From contig NZ_BAABRS010000002.1 in the NCBI RefSeq assembly GCF_039545095.1, positions 620,001-684,000 of the forward strand: a DNA stretch of 64,000 nt, given 5' to 3'. Source of the DNA: Fodinibius salicampi (GTDB lineage Bacteria > Bacteroidota > Rhodothermia > Balneolales > Balneolaceae). The translations under genes and the position numbers were made by a program. The notes beneath the pieces were generated by a model. It made no database searches, was not told the DNA's origin, and was given only the letters and a program-made list of their open reading frames with translations. Shown here in pieces: positions 46,306 to 55,711 of the stretch (positions are counted from its first letter, which is position 1; each line of letters starts with the position of its first letter).

Positions 46306-46692
46306 TTATTTTTGGTTAACGGTCCCGATTCTTCTATCCGCAGGTCTAAAATACCACGAGGTCACTGTCATAATTAATAATACCAATGAAGGAATAGCCT
46401 CAGTAAACGGTTGACCTACCGTGATATGTGAAGCTGCCGCTCCGGACATAGCAAAGAAGAAACCTGCATAAGCCCATTCCTTCACTATTGGAAATTTAGG
46501 GACAAGCACGGCGATAACCCCCAAAATTTTCCAAAACCCGAGTATGGATAGCATATATATCGGGTACCCCAATTGGCTAACAATCTCAACATATCCACCT
46601 ATTTGAAACAGTTGTTGTGCGCCTCCTGCGGTCATACCAAAGGCAAGAAAGCCGGTGGTGATCCAATAGGTGATTTTATTTCTTTTTGTCAT
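46306..46692 (-). CDS. DoxX family membrane protein
   Basis: A 128 aa protein with four transmembrane segments and the DoxX-like run MLSILGFWKILGVIAVLVPKFP (about 43-64) followed by KEWAYAGFFFAMSGA. It is first in the DoxX-DUF1801-YdeI operon, downstream of the second shared upstream element. Related proteins are linked to oxidative or membrane stress. Confidence 0.83.
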   Translation of the reverse strand: MTKRNKITYWITTGFLAFGMTAGGAQQLFQIGGYVEIVSQLGYPIYMLSILGFWKILGVIAVLVPKFPIVKEWAYAGFFFAMSGAAASHITVGQPFTEAIPSLVLLIMTVTSWYFRPADRRIGTVNQK

Positions 46693-46746
46693 AATAGCTT
46701 CTTTCCTTTTCGTCTTTATTTGATGTTCAGTGTTTCCTTACCTCTT

Positions 46747-46786
46747 ATAATGATTGAGATTGCGGAAATTGGACATCCTGATTTTT
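46747..46786 (-). promoter_or_regulatory. Shared upstream element, copy 2 (DoxX operon)
   Basis: Counterpart of 45240-45279. It ends 54 bp upstream of the DoxX start, nearly the same distance as copy 1 from its gene. Conservation outside coding DNA at the same distance from two starts supports a promoter or operator. Confidence 0.5.
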
Positions 46787-46881
46787 GTATTGGATTAGAG
46801 GCTGCGAAGAGCTTCGACCCAGGGCGATCCTCGTTATTCTTCATCACGTTTCCCGGCGGCCTGTCCAGCTTGGACGCCTGC

Positions 46882-47283
46882 CTATCTGTTTTTATCAAGG
46901 TGATACCGAAGTGCCATCTGTATGCAAATCATCAGCTGTTTTTTGGGTATGGGCTTATCAACTGGAAAAACGATTGCCCGGTTACCTTCGAACGTTAAAT
47001 CATCTTCAAAAAGCGTTCTGAAGGTACTAATTAACGTAGTATTGCAACTTACATACAGCCCGATTTGATCCGGGTTCTTCGGTTTCCAGTCAATTCGGAT
47101 GGTTGTTCCACTTTTTGTTTGTGAGGTTAAATAGGCAGGTTCACCCCATTTTAACGTTTCTTCCAGTTCGCCTACTCCCTCTGTAGCTTGCGCCACCTCG
47201 TAAATCAAATTGCGAAGGCTCTCCATCTTTGGCTTGATCTCATCCGGATATGAGCTGAACTTTTGTTTTACCTTGTTTTCCAT
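46882..47283 (-). CDS. DUF1801 family protein
   Basis: A 133 aa protein with LEETLKWGEPAYLTSQTKSG (about 40-59) and VSCNTTLISTFRTLFEDDLTFEGNRAIVF. It is the third DUF1801-type protein in 2 kb, but in its own transcription unit without the shared upstream element. Function is unknown. Confidence 0.8.
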   Translation of the reverse strand: MENKVKQKFSSYPDEIKPKMESLRNLIYEVAQATEGVGELEETLKWGEPAYLTSQTKSGTTIRIDWKPKNPDQIGLYVSCNTTLISTFRTLFEDDLTFEGNRAIVFPVDKPIPKKQLMICIQMALRYHLDKNR

Positions 47284-47457
47284 AGGCCTCTATTAATAAA
47301 TTATACAACGCAGGCCTCCGGTTTAACTGGCCTGACCTTGTTGAAAAAGTAATTTAATTAAAACTCTCTTTTATTAACTATTAAATTTAAACCCAAAGCA
47401 GGGGGGGAGCCGTATTGAAACCGTTGTTAGGTGCCGGACTTATTACAAGATAAAAAC

Positions 47458-48147
47458 CTAAGTCTCCGATTTGTGAGCAAGTGCCGAAGGGGTTTGGCAG
47501 CCAACTATGGCGGGCGCTTTGTGAATGAGATCATCATTTTCGAGGGCCTCCACCATAAAGAGGGCAAAATCGATGCGGCGCGTCAGGTTGCTTTCCAGGA
47601 TAGGATCTCCCACATGCTCACTCCATACAGGTAGTCCTTGGCTTTCCCCTTCCTCCAAGCCACTACCCCGTACAACCGTCCAATTCTTATCGCTGGTAAA
47701 TACCAGATTGCAGGCTCTTACCTGGTCTTCAATATCAATAAGGCGCAACACTTTGGCAATCCAGCCAACAACTTTTAAAAATACCTCAAGCTTCCAGGAA
47801 TATTCATCCTTTCCGTCTTTGGTAATATGCCACCCGCAGGAAAAGATCAGGCGGGCACCGGGCTCGGCAAAATCCAGTACCGCCTGTGCAGTCCCGGAGG
47901 AATAATTGTTTACTCCCCAGGGTACCAACACGGTGAGCACCCCGTCGCATCCTTTTACCGCTTTTTTGATCACTTCCCGGTCATTCGTCATTCCCGGCAC
48001 AATTGTTATCCGGTCTCTAAAAGAATCCAGCTTCCCGACGCTTTTTTCCCGGCAAACACCAACAACTTCATAGTTCCTGTCCAGACAGTGCTGGACCATA
48101 TACTTTCCAAGCTTTCCTGAGGCACCGATGACGCAAACTTTCTTCAA
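47458..48147 (-). CDS. NAD(P)H-binding atypical SDR (NmrA-like)
   Basis: A 229 aa Rossmann protein with nucleotide motif VIGASGKLGKYMV (6-18), a conserved arginine in VGVCREKS that suggests NADPH, and VRGSGLEEGE. The SDR Ser-Tyr-Lys set is not evident. It may be a redox sensor or a quinone or flavin reductase. It follows the DUF4386 gene by 34 bp. Confidence 0.8.
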   Translation of the reverse strand: MKKVCVIGASGKLGKYMVQHCLDRNYEVVGVCREKSVGKLDSFRDRITIVPGMTNDREVIKKAVKGCDGVLTVLVPWGVNNYSSGTAQAVLDFAEPGARLIFSCGWHITKDGKDEYSWKLEVFLKVVGWIAKVLRLIDIEDQVRACNLVFTSDKNWTVVRGSGLEEGESQGLPVWSEHVGDPILESNLTRRIDFALFMVEALENDDLIHKAPAIVGCQTPSALAHKSET

Positions 48148-48181
48148 TCTCTTATTATTTTTTGAAATTCATTATGCTTAT

Positions 48182-48886
48182 TTACTTAGCTCTCTTCAAA
48201 GTGTCCGGCACACCCCTGAAACCAATCCAAAGGAGCCAAACAATGAGCAGGATTTCTCCGGCAAAAGTATAGAGGCTAATCGTCAGGCTGTAATCAGGTA
48301 TCAACATTTTTCCAAAAGAGTCAACGCTGTATCCGATACCCGCAAGTACCACGAGGACACCCAGAATCCTGGGACCTGATTTGAATACAAGATATCCGAG
48401 GATGGACAAGTGAAGACCGAATACCGCCAGCCCGGTATCCCACTCAATCCGGTACGACTCGACCAATAACATCACCTGTGCGTTTAGTTGGTCTGCACCT
48501 AACATATCGGCATATGCAGCACCCTCCAGGATGGGCAGGACGTGATAAAGGTTAGCAATTGCAACCGCAAAAATTGCAGCATAGACTACTCTGAACCAGG
48601 CGGTTAATAACGCCAGGCTTTTATTTATGGGTTTGAGTAAAACATAAAGTCCCCAGGATACAATGATATCAAGAATGGCCACTATTAAAAGGAGTACAAT
48701 ACTTATCCGAAAAGAGCCCAATGCGTTCGTGATATTGGTAACGGTTGCCTGGGCATCTCCGGAGACAATAAGATTTTGGAGTACTGAGAAATAGGCGATG
48801 GGGGCCAGAACGACCATCAGCAGCAATCCGAATCCTGCAGCTGATGCGGCTTGGCGCGGTGAGATATCATTAATATTTTTTTTCAT
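48182..48886 (-). CDS. DUF4386 family membrane protein
   Basis: A 234 aa protein with about six transmembrane segments. The blocks GFGLLLMVVLAPIAYFSVLQ, LYVLLKPINKSLALLTAWFRVVYA and SFGKMLIPDYS are typical of DUF4386. Function is unknown; it is co-transcribed with the NmrA-like gene. Confidence 0.82.
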   Translation of the reverse strand: MKKNINDISPRQAASAAGFGLLLMVVLAPIAYFSVLQNLIVSGDAQATVTNITNALGSFRISIVLLLIVAILDIIVSWGLYVLLKPINKSLALLTAWFRVVYAAIFAVAIANLYHVLPILEGAAYADMLGADQLNAQVMLLVESYRIEWDTGLAVFGLHLSILGYLVFKSGPRILGVLVVLAGIGYSVDSFGKMLIPDYSLTISLYTFAGEILLIVWLLWIGFRGVPDTLKRAK

Positions 48887-49085
48887 ATCAACCTTTCATA
48901 GTTGGAAATATCTAATTTTCCATTCAAGTACTGACATATCCCTTAGAACGAAATAATCCCATTTTGCCAGCTCCCTAAGTAAAATGATCCTTTTGGGTAT
49001 TACTTTCTACGCAAAATCCAGTGTTAAGTTACTACTTGATATTTCTAAGTATAATATGATAGTAATTACATCGGTTGCTATGGCT

Positions 49086-49802
49086 TTATTGATAATACAT
49101 ATAGTATGTAAGTAAGATGCCCGTCATATTATAAATTCCGTGGGCTATAATGGATGCCGTGAGCCGTTTGGTATATAAGAATAACACCGTGTAGGCGATG
49201 GTTGGAACTAAAATATCGAACCAGCTTATTGCATCGGTCGGTAAATGTCCGATAGCAAAGAATACAATGGATAAGACTGCGGCGATCCATATTCCTATCG
49301 TTGGATTCTTAAACGTATCTTTTAAAACATTGATGAAATAGCCCCTGTTATAGATCTCTTCCGTAATACCCCCTCCAATTACCCCTAAAGCTATAAAAGA
49401 AAGCGTGCCTAATGGTGTTCCGTCAAACATCGAGACCATTTGGGAGATGTCGGCCCTTTCCGCTCCACCGGTATTCGGAATGATGAATCCGAATTGCAGG
49501 GCGGTCCATGTCAATCCAAAAAGTAATCCTAATATGCTATCTGATTTCCAGTTTTTCCCGGACCACCCGATATATTGAAAATCCTTATTTAATAATTTGA
49601 GTGAAAAATATATTAACGAACAAACAGTAATACATTGGAACAGTGCAATGAACAATAAATTTACTCCCGATAGCCCACCGTTAATTTTTGTAATGCCAAA
49701 GAATACATTCGGTAGAGCAAATAAGATAAACCCTGTAATGATCGTACAAACAAAAATTACCAGCGTTCTTTTCTTGCTTACAGTTCTGTCAGTATTTTTC
49801 AT
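49086..49802 (-). CDS. CPBP family intramembrane metalloprotease
   Basis: A 238 aa protein with about seven helices and the three CPBP/Abi motifs: EEIYNRG (E148, E149, R153), FFAIGH (H186) and HGIYN (H221, N225). These are Rce1-type glutamate proteases that cleave peptides within membranes. Some act in bacteriocin immunity or stress. It stands alone on the minus strand. Confidence 0.9.
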   Translation of the reverse strand: MKNTDRTVSKKRTLVIFVCTIITGFILFALPNVFFGITKINGGLSGVNLLFIALFQCITVCSLIYFSLKLLNKDFQYIGWSGKNWKSDSILGLLFGLTWTALQFGFIIPNTGGAERADISQMVSMFDGTPLGTLSFIALGVIGGGITEEIYNRGYFINVLKDTFKNPTIGIWIAAVLSIVFFAIGHLPTDAISWFDILVPTIAYTVLFLYTKRLTASIIAHGIYNMTGILLTYYMYYQ

Positions 49803-50076
49803 CCGTTTAACAAATGATTAGTTATTTACCTAGGTGCCTCTACGGGATAATAGGTTGAGTTGTTGCAAACGGATGCAAGAAGGATTGATATGATCCTTTT
49901 GAAGGAGATAGGCCGCTTCCGCTAAGGTAATACAAGCGCAGCAATGTATTTGTAACCTTATAGGGATCTTTTCCCTATTACTTGTAAGAAAGAGACGAGT
50001 AAAGCCCCATTTTGCGCCCGTTCAGAAAAAACAGCGAAGTTACTTGGGGTTAAAAGAGAGTTTAACGAGGAATATC

Positions 50077-50502
50077 ATGTATTACAGAGGAAAACATAAA
50101 CAGTGCCTTCCTGTTTATATCATAACGATATTGATTTCAGTTATGATAGTCAGCTGCAGTGATCCCGCCGGATCTGAACCGGAGCCTACCGAACCGGGAC
50201 CCGAGCCAACCGATACGTTGAGCAACGAGATCGTCTTTGTAAGCGATAGTGACGGAGATGACGATATTTATGTAATGAATGCTGATGGCACCGGACGGAC
50301 CCAACTGACCAAGGATTCGCCCCTTGACAGTAATCCGGTATTTTCACCGGACGGACCCAAAATTGCCTTTTTTAGTTATGATTACGACCGCGAAGATTCG
50401 GATATCTATGTGGTAAACGCCGACGGCAGCGGACTAATAGTTAATTTAACAGATAATGCATCATCTGCTGAAGGGGGGCACGATTGGAGTCCGGCGGAGT
50501 AG
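50077..50502 (+). CDS. Short lipoprotein with TolB-like WD40/PD40 repeats
   Basis: From the ATG at 50077 the signal peptide ends IVSCSDPAG, giving a lipidated Cys. A Pro/Glu-rich linker follows (EPEPTEPGPEPTD) and then PD40 blades: IVFVSDSDGDDDIYVMNADGTGRTQL, NPVFSPDGPKIAF, DSDIYVVNADGSG. TolB-type propellers need six or seven blades; only about two are here, so it is a truncated or miniature form. A longer frame opens at a TTG at 50044 but would not fit the signal peptide. Confidence 0.7.
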   Translation: MYYRGKHKQCLPVYIITILISVMIVSCSDPAGSEPEPTEPGPEPTDTLSNEIVFVSDSDGDDDIYVMNADGTGRTQLTKDSPLDSNPVFSPDGPKIAFFSYDYDREDSDIYVVNADGSGLIVNLTDNASSAEGGHDWSPAE

Positions 50503-50587
50503 AGAGAGACTGACGAATTTAGCGACAGCCACTTAATCCCACCCAGCCGATTGGCAATAACTTTTTTGAATGAGGTAGGTGACCGTT

Positions 50588-51334
50588 TTATTGTGAACTA
50601 AAAACGTTGGATACGGTTTCTTTATAGGTCCGGCCAACGGGAATTTCTTTTTTATCAATAATGATCTCATCCAGATTAAATGCTTGACAGAAGTCAGGGT
50701 TTACAATGTAAGAACGATGAACTCGTACAAAATTTGGCAATAGCTCATCCAACTTTTTGAGCGTCATCCGTGTGATTATCTTTCGATCTGCTGAATGAAT
50801 GTGAGCATAATCTCCATAGCTTTCGATAAAGTGGATATCCCCACATGCGATTCGGTATGTTTTACCGTCACTCATTACCTGAATGTATTCCTCTTTGTCA
50901 TTTTGATGTAGCTGGAGCATTTCTTGTTGCTTATTATTCCAATTTCGCAACGTTTCGTATGCTATTGCCGGTAGAGAAAATAGAATTGTGGCAATGATCA
51001 GATAGAGGGTATCCCATGGAATGAATGCAGATTCCGCACCGATATTGTCAGCTAAAAAAATGCGTTGGACTAAGGCGAAAACGATCTGAATATTTAAAAC
51101 TCCCAGTAATATTGTTGCTGTCAAAAGTGCAAATAGAATATTTCTACCCTTGAAAAGAAAGGAGGGTACGGCCCAATAAATAAACAGATAAGTTATGCCT
51201 ATGGTCAGCGGTACACTAACACTGGCATAAATCAGCCCCTGGCTTATGGAATCAATAAAGGAATAGCACAGCGTAAAAATTACGAATGCTGATATCCAGT
51301 AGATGCTATGAATTAAAGCTTGTTGTCGTTCCAA
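50588..51334 (-). CDS. Membrane-anchored LytTR transcriptional regulator
   Basis: A 248 aa protein with four transmembrane helices (about 10-140) and a C-terminal LytTR DNA-binding domain (about 150-245): CGDIHFIESYGDYAHIHS, KLDELLPNFVRVHRSYIVN. There is no response-regulator receiver domain and no partner kinase, so the membrane part probably senses the signal itself. Confidence 0.85.
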   Translation of the reverse strand: MERQQALIHSIYWISAFVIFTLCYSFIDSISQGLIYASVSVPLTIGITYLFIYWAVPSFLFKGRNILFALLTATILLGVLNIQIVFALVQRIFLADNIGAESAFIPWDTLYLIIATILFSLPAIAYETLRNWNNKQQEMLQLHQNDKEEYIQVMSDGKTYRIACGDIHFIESYGDYAHIHSADRKIITRMTLKKLDELLPNFVRVHRSYIVNPDFCQAFNLDEIIIDKKEIPVGRTYKETVSNVFSSQ

Positions 51335-51521
51335 AAGCTATCGTTTATTCGTTTTTAGCAAATTTCACCCAATTATGCTTGTTATTCAAATTTGATAGCA
51401 AATAAATAGCCATTGTTTATCGCATTTAAGCTGTTATTCATCGAGAATCCGCTTCAAGGGAAATATAAACTATTATAATACGGCCAGAGCAGACAATTGA
51501 AATATGTAAAAACAATTAACT

Positions 51522-51884
51522 ATGTGGATTGAATATGTTGTAGATGCGTTTATAGAACAATTTCCACTATTCATGATAGTAATAACGCTCTCTGGTTTAG
51601 CAAGTGTTGTTAAGTTCGTTAGGGTTAATGCCACTCAACAGACCCCAAAAGATAGAAGTTATATTTTAGGTACCGGACTTTTTGCTTTGTTTGTTGGACT
51701 CCTTGTATTTCCAATCCAAATTTTTCAAATGCTTGAGGCTGTACAAGCAGGGGGCGAACAACGTCCTTCTGTTGTGATGGGAGGAATTTACCTGACCTTC
51801 GTTCCAATGCTTTATGGGCTATTCTGGTTTTTAATTTCCTTCGGCGGATGGCTGTATTGCAAAAGAAAAACTGCTGGAACATAA
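51522..51884 (+). CDS. Small membrane protein of unknown function
   Basis: A 120 aa protein with three hydrophobic segments (about 13-31, 48-70 and 88-112) and a short basic tail. No family is recognised. It starts about 190 bp from the divergent LytTR gene and could be its target, but no motif proves this. Confidence 0.6.
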   Translation: MWIEYVVDAFIEQFPLFMIVITLSGLASVVKFVRVNATQQTPKDRSYILGTGLFALFVGLLVFPIQIFQMLEAVQAGGEQRPSVVMGGIYLTFVPMLYGLFWFLISFGGWLYCKRKTAGT

Positions 51885-52309
51885 TTATGTGGCTGGCTAC
51901 CTAAGGACCTTGGGCCTACTACGCGCACCGTCGCCGAAGCATTATTTCCATTCCAAAATGGTTAGAATACATGCAATGGCGCGTAGGAGACCAAAGTAGA
52001 GAAGCTACGTAGGCTGTAATTAACCAGCCCACGTACAAATGGCTGAATAGTTAGATAACGAACGAAAAGCTAAAAAGCCAGTTACCAGTTACAGGTGCTT
52101 GTCCTGCAACGCTAAGGGCGAAAGTAGGTCGGCCTCCCGTATTACTGCGAGCTTGATATATCACTTCCGAAAAAAACTTCAATAAAAACACCTCTCACGC
52201 CTCATGTAGCATGATTCTATAAAAAGAGTAACTAAATGGTTTAAGCTGAGGGATCCTAATTGGCACAACTTCTCAAGCCCTATTAAGAATTTTGGAAAGG
52301 GTAGGTAGG
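51885..52309. other. 425-bp gap without genes: hairpin and dispersed repeat
   Basis: No open frame with a recognisable product is present. An inverted repeat CTACGCGC/GCGCGTAG (51919-51926 and 51979-51986) encloses an inner CCATT/AATGG pair, and dispersed repeat copy B follows. It may be the scar of a lost gene or mobile element. Confidence 0.5.
52011..52082. repeat. Dispersed 72-bp repeat, copy B
   Basis: Partner of 43446-43516, in the same orientation. It starts AGGCTGTAATTAA; the 28-bp right part (52055-52082) matches copy A at 26 of 28 positions. The two copies flank an 8.5-kb block of accessory genes. Confidence 0.65.
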
Positions 52310-53326
52310 TCAGAATTGACCAATATTTAGGGAGGAGATCACTTCCTCTTGCTTGTCGCTTACTTTCACCGGATTTTGAAGCGTTCTACCAAAGCCCTCA
52401 AAAGATACATTCATCCGGTCGCCGTCTTGAAGGCTTATGCCTTCCCCAAAGCTGAATGCATCGGCTCCGAAGAAATGGATATGAACCATCCCGGGTATCC
52501 TGTGTTGCTCGTACTTGAAGTGATGGTATTCTAGGTTCTCCAAGGAATGTGCCATATTTTGTTCTCCGGATTTTATTTCTTTTGACCAAATTTCGTTTTC
52601 GTCTCTTTCGATGGAAACTTTGCCGGAGATATTTTGAAAGTCGCCGTCCAGTATCAATTCAGGACCTATGGCCGGCGAACGAAGTTTGGAGGGGGCCAGA
52701 TAGAGATAGTTTTTTTTCTCCATTACGTGATCTGAAAATTCGTTGGCTATGGCAAAGCCTACCCGGAAAGGTCGGCCGTCTTTGGCGATATAATATAGCC
52801 CTGCAATTTCAGGCTCTTCGCCTCCGTCATTTGCGTATGGTGGAACCTCCAGGGGATCATTTAAGCCCCTTAGTGCGGAGCCGTTTCCTTTAAAAAACCA
52901 TTCGGGTTGAACTCCGATTTTGCCGGTACCGGGTTTGCCGCCTTTTTCTCCCCATAAATACATTTCCATGCTATCGGTCAGGTCGTCTTCATCCGCCATT
53001 TTTTTATGCATTTGTTGCCGGTTTTTGGCACTGGCTTTGTGGGTGAGGCCGGTACCCGAAAGCATACAACCCAAAGAGTTATCCGGATGATCGAAAGCAG
53101 GCAGGATACGCCACTTGCCTGAACCTTCATACACAGGGTTATATTCAATTTTTTGATCTGTTAACTGTCCGTTGATAAATTCTTCGGCAGAGTGATTGTT
53201 TTCAATGATCTCCCCGAAAAGTGCATAACAACTTGTGAATTTTTTATCTATAAGGGTGAGTTTAGGTTCATCGACCTTTGCTACCCTCCGTCCCTGTTCA
53301 GAATGCTGCAATTGAATCAACCGCAT
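52310..53326 (-). CDS. AraD1/GguC-type FAH superfamily protein
   Basis: A 338 aa fumarylacetoacetase-fold protein: the segment PDNSLGCMLSGTGLTHKASAK, the metal-binding GGEEPEIAGLYYIAKDG, FAIANEFSDHVME and SKLRSPAIGPEL. This subgroup is annotated AraD1/GguC and linked to L-arabinose or related sugar-acid catabolism, possibly as a 2-keto-3-deoxy-sugar-acid dehydratase or hydrolase. It sits downstream of an IlvD/Edd dehydratase and GntP permease, which fits an oxidative pentose or deoxy-sugar pathway. Confidence 0.82.
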   Translation of the reverse strand: MRLIQLQHSEQGRRVAKVDEPKLTLIDKKFTSCYALFGEIIENNHSAEEFINGQLTDQKIEYNPVYEGSGKWRILPAFDHPDNSLGCMLSGTGLTHKASAKNRQQMHKKMADEDDLTDSMEMYLWGEKGGKPGTGKIGVQPEWFFKGNGSALRGLNDPLEVPPYANDGGEEPEIAGLYYIAKDGRPFRVGFAIANEFSDHVMEKKNYLYLAPSKLRSPAIGPELILDGDFQNISGKVSIERDENEIWSKEIKSGEQNMAHSLENLEYHHFKYEQHRIPGMVHIHFFGADAFSFGEGISLQDGDRMNVSFEGFGRTLQNPVKVSDKQEEVISSLNIGQF

Positions 53327-53431
53327 ATTCAGAATTTTAGTGGTTTATGTTTCTATGGATTCAATAATCATATATTAATATTTGTATAGATCAAAGTTTT
53401 AGATAAAATAAAACAAAAATATCGAGGTAGA

Positions 53432-53592
53432 CTACTTTTCAGAGGCGGGCATCATGCCATGGGTTCTAGAGAATTAAAATATAGACTATCGCCTTCCTGC
53501 AATTCGTAGGTCGTTCCCCTACCTTAAATTCAAGGGTTCCGTTGATCACATATATAAATTCTTCTCTGTATTTTACTGGTTGGATGCACCTA
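53432..53592 (-). pseudogene. Decayed cupin-domain gene
   Basis: Reading the minus strand gives YREEFIYVINGTLEFKVGER, then after a one-base shift YELQEGDSLYFNSLEP, and after a second shift HGMMPASEK and a stop. Joined, this is the C-terminal half of a typical cupin (EEF-YV-EG-LEF, then L-PGDSLYF-S--PH). Two single-base deletions break it, and no N-terminal or HTH part is found in the 438-bp gap between the AraD1-like and dehydratase genes. It may have been the cupin regulator or accessory gene of the sugar-acid operon. Confidence 0.75.
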
Positions 53593-53764
53593 TTCGTTGG
53601 TTTGGCAAATTATGAGATAGGTATTTATCTTAATTTAGTTAGCAGCCGGTGTAAATACTGATCCAAGTTACAATACAACTTGAACCAGTGAGGGTGGATG
53701 GATTGGTTAGTGCGGATTTTGCGGGTTGTACATTGGACCTGCTACCTTCTACTTTTATACTACT

Positions 53765-55495
53765 CTAATGAGAATCCCTCTTAACGGTACTTCCCGATTT
53801 TCCCTGCATGAAGTCAAGGTCTGCACCGAGATGCGCCTGTTGTACATGTTTCTGGTAAAGGTACCAGTAGCCTCGGTCCATATGAAAGGGAAGAGGTTCC
53901 CACTCTTTCTTTCTTTTCTCCAGCTCTTCATCCGAAACGTGCAGTTCGATTTTACGATTCGGAACATCCAGCTCGATTATATCTCCGTTTTTAACAAGGG
54001 CCAGAGTGCCACCGTCAGCCGATTCCGGAGAGGTATGTAAAACAGCTGTACCGAAAGCGGTTCCACTCATGCGGCCGTCAGATATGCGAACCATATCCGT
54101 AACTCCCTGTTCCAACAGTTTTGCCGGCAGCCCCATGTTGCCAACTTCGGGCATCCCCGGATATCCCTTGGGTCCCACATTCTTCAGAACCAGGATATCA
54201 TCTTTTTTAACATCGAGATCAGGGTCGTTGATACGGGCTTTATAGTCTTCAATGTCTTCGAAGACGACAGCCCGCCCTTTGTGTTGCAGCAGTTCGGGCG
54301 TAGCTGCGGAAGGCTTCATTACCGCTCCGTTTTCGCTCAGGTTGCCTTTGACAATAGCCAGTCCCACTTCACTTTTGAACGGTTTGTCACGGCTGGAAAT
54401 GATTTCTTCATTATAATTTGGAGCATCTTTATATATCTCCTGCATTGATTCTCCGGCCGCCGTAATTTCATTTGTATGCAGTTCAGGAAGCAGTTCTTTG
54501 ATAACGGCCGGAAGTCCGCCGGCGTAATAAAAATCCTCCATGAAGTAGTCTCCGGACGGCTGCAGGTTTACAATCAAGGGGATATCCTGCGAAAGTTTGT
54601 CAAAGTCGTCAATATCGAGATCTACACCGATGCGTCCGGCAATGGCCAACAGATGAATCACAAAATTGGTTGATCCCCCTATGGCGGTATTTACTTTGAT
54701 AGCGTTTTCAAAAGCTTCCCGTGTTAATATATCTGACAGGTTTTGTTCCTCTTCTACCATTTCAACGGCTCTCATACCAGACATGTGGGCTATTACCTTC
54801 CGTCGTGCATCAGGTGCGGGAATTGCCGCGTTACCGGGCAGGGAGAGCCCCAGCGATTCGACCATACAGGCCATCGTACTGGCTGTTCCCATAACCGCAC
54901 AATGTCCGTCACTCCGGCAGGTACAGGCTTCCGCCTCCTCCATACGTTCGGTAGACATCTCGCCGGTTTTAACTTTATCGCTGAAGCGCCAGGTATCGCT
55001 TATGCTGACATCCTTTCCCCTGAATTTACCGGTAAGCATCGGTCCGCCTGAAACTACAATCGTTGGAATATCAACGCTGCAGGCACCCATCACCAGACTT
55101 GGTGTGGTTTTATCACAACCGCAGAGCAGTACTACCCCGTCCAGCGGATTTGCCCTAATAGATTCTTCCGTATCCATGCTGGCAAGATTTCTATAAAGCA
55201 TGGCAGTTGGCTTCATCAGTGTTTCACCGAGCGACATAACAGGAAACTCTACCGGAAAGCCACCGGCTTCAATAATACCTTCTCTGACCGATTGTGCCAG
55301 ATCCCGGAAATGCGAATTGCACGGGGTCAGTTCAGACCAAGTGTTACAGATTCCGATTACAGGTTTACCCTTGAACTTGTGTTTGGGAATCCCCTGCTTC
55401 TTCATCCAGGCTCTGTATATAAAACCGTCTTTTCCTGTTCTGTTAAACCATTCACTGCTGCGTAATTCCTTATCTTTTTTGTCTTCCTCAGCCAT
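53765..55495 (-). CDS. IlvD/Edd family sugar-acid dehydratase
   Basis: A 576 aa Fe-S dehydratase. Cluster cysteines are seen in IGICNTWSELTPCN, LLCGCDKTTPS and the CTCRSDGHCAVMGTAST block, and AIGGSTN and SDGRMSGTAFG are family signatures. Arabinonate, xylonate, galactonate or fuconate dehydratase is favoured over dihydroxy-acid dehydratase because of the GntP permease and AraD1-type neighbours. The start is the ATG preceded by a short gap from the GntP gene (216 bp). Confidence 0.88.
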   Translation of the reverse strand: MAEEDKKDKELRSSEWFNRTGKDGFIYRAWMKKQGIPKHKFKGKPVIGICNTWSELTPCNSHFRDLAQSVREGIIEAGGFPVEFPVMSLGETLMKPTAMLYRNLASMDTEESIRANPLDGVVLLCGCDKTTPSLVMGACSVDIPTIVVSGGPMLTGKFRGKDVSISDTWRFSDKVKTGEMSTERMEEAEACTCRSDGHCAVMGTASTMACMVESLGLSLPGNAAIPAPDARRKVIAHMSGMRAVEMVEEEQNLSDILTREAFENAIKVNTAIGGSTNFVIHLLAIAGRIGVDLDIDDFDKLSQDIPLIVNLQPSGDYFMEDFYYAGGLPAVIKELLPELHTNEITAAGESMQEIYKDAPNYNEEIISSRDKPFKSEVGLAIVKGNLSENGAVMKPSAATPELLQHKGRAVVFEDIEDYKARINDPDLDVKKDDILVLKNVGPKGYPGMPEVGNMGLPAKLLEQGVTDMVRISDGRMSGTAFGTAVLHTSPESADGGTLALVKNGDIIELDVPNRKIELHVSDEELEKRKKEWEPLPFHMDRGYWYLYQKHVQQAHLGADLDFMQGKSGSTVKRDSH

Positions 55496-55711
55496 ATTCC
55501 CTGTATATATGTTGATTTAAATGCCGCTTTAAGATTTTATTTGTTCTATACCAACGGACAATATAAAGATTACCTGAAACTATTTGTATTCGAATTGGCT
55601 TGGCTCGACTTCCGCAAAATAGTGTCATGCGGAATGACAACGTGGGTAGTTTTTTGTTATCTGCTCCTACCACCCAACGGCCAATTAATGAAATTATGTC
55701 AGTTCATTTTT

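Noticed and set aside
46573-46998. Plus-strand frame of 141 aa across the DoxX start and the promoter element
   Set aside because: It is antisense to a recognised gene, low in complexity and crosses the conserved upstream element; unlikely to be coding.
47300-47440. Possible integron attC site (GTTTAAC and GTTAGGT near a block of small genes)
   Set aside because: The two core sites do not pair well, there is no L box pattern, and the genes form operons rather than one-gene cassettes. No integron integrase is present.
49860-50040. Several small hairpins between the CPBP protease and the lipoprotein gene
   Set aside because: Stems are short (6-8 bp) and separate, with no U-tract and no clear order; chance in AT-rich DNA is likely.
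54666-55196. Long plus-strand open frame (176 aa) opposite the IlvD/Edd dehydratase
   Set aside because: It is a shadow frame of a strongly supported gene, with no homology or ribosome site of its own. Similar long shadows at 17827-18288 and 39127-39393 were also dropped.
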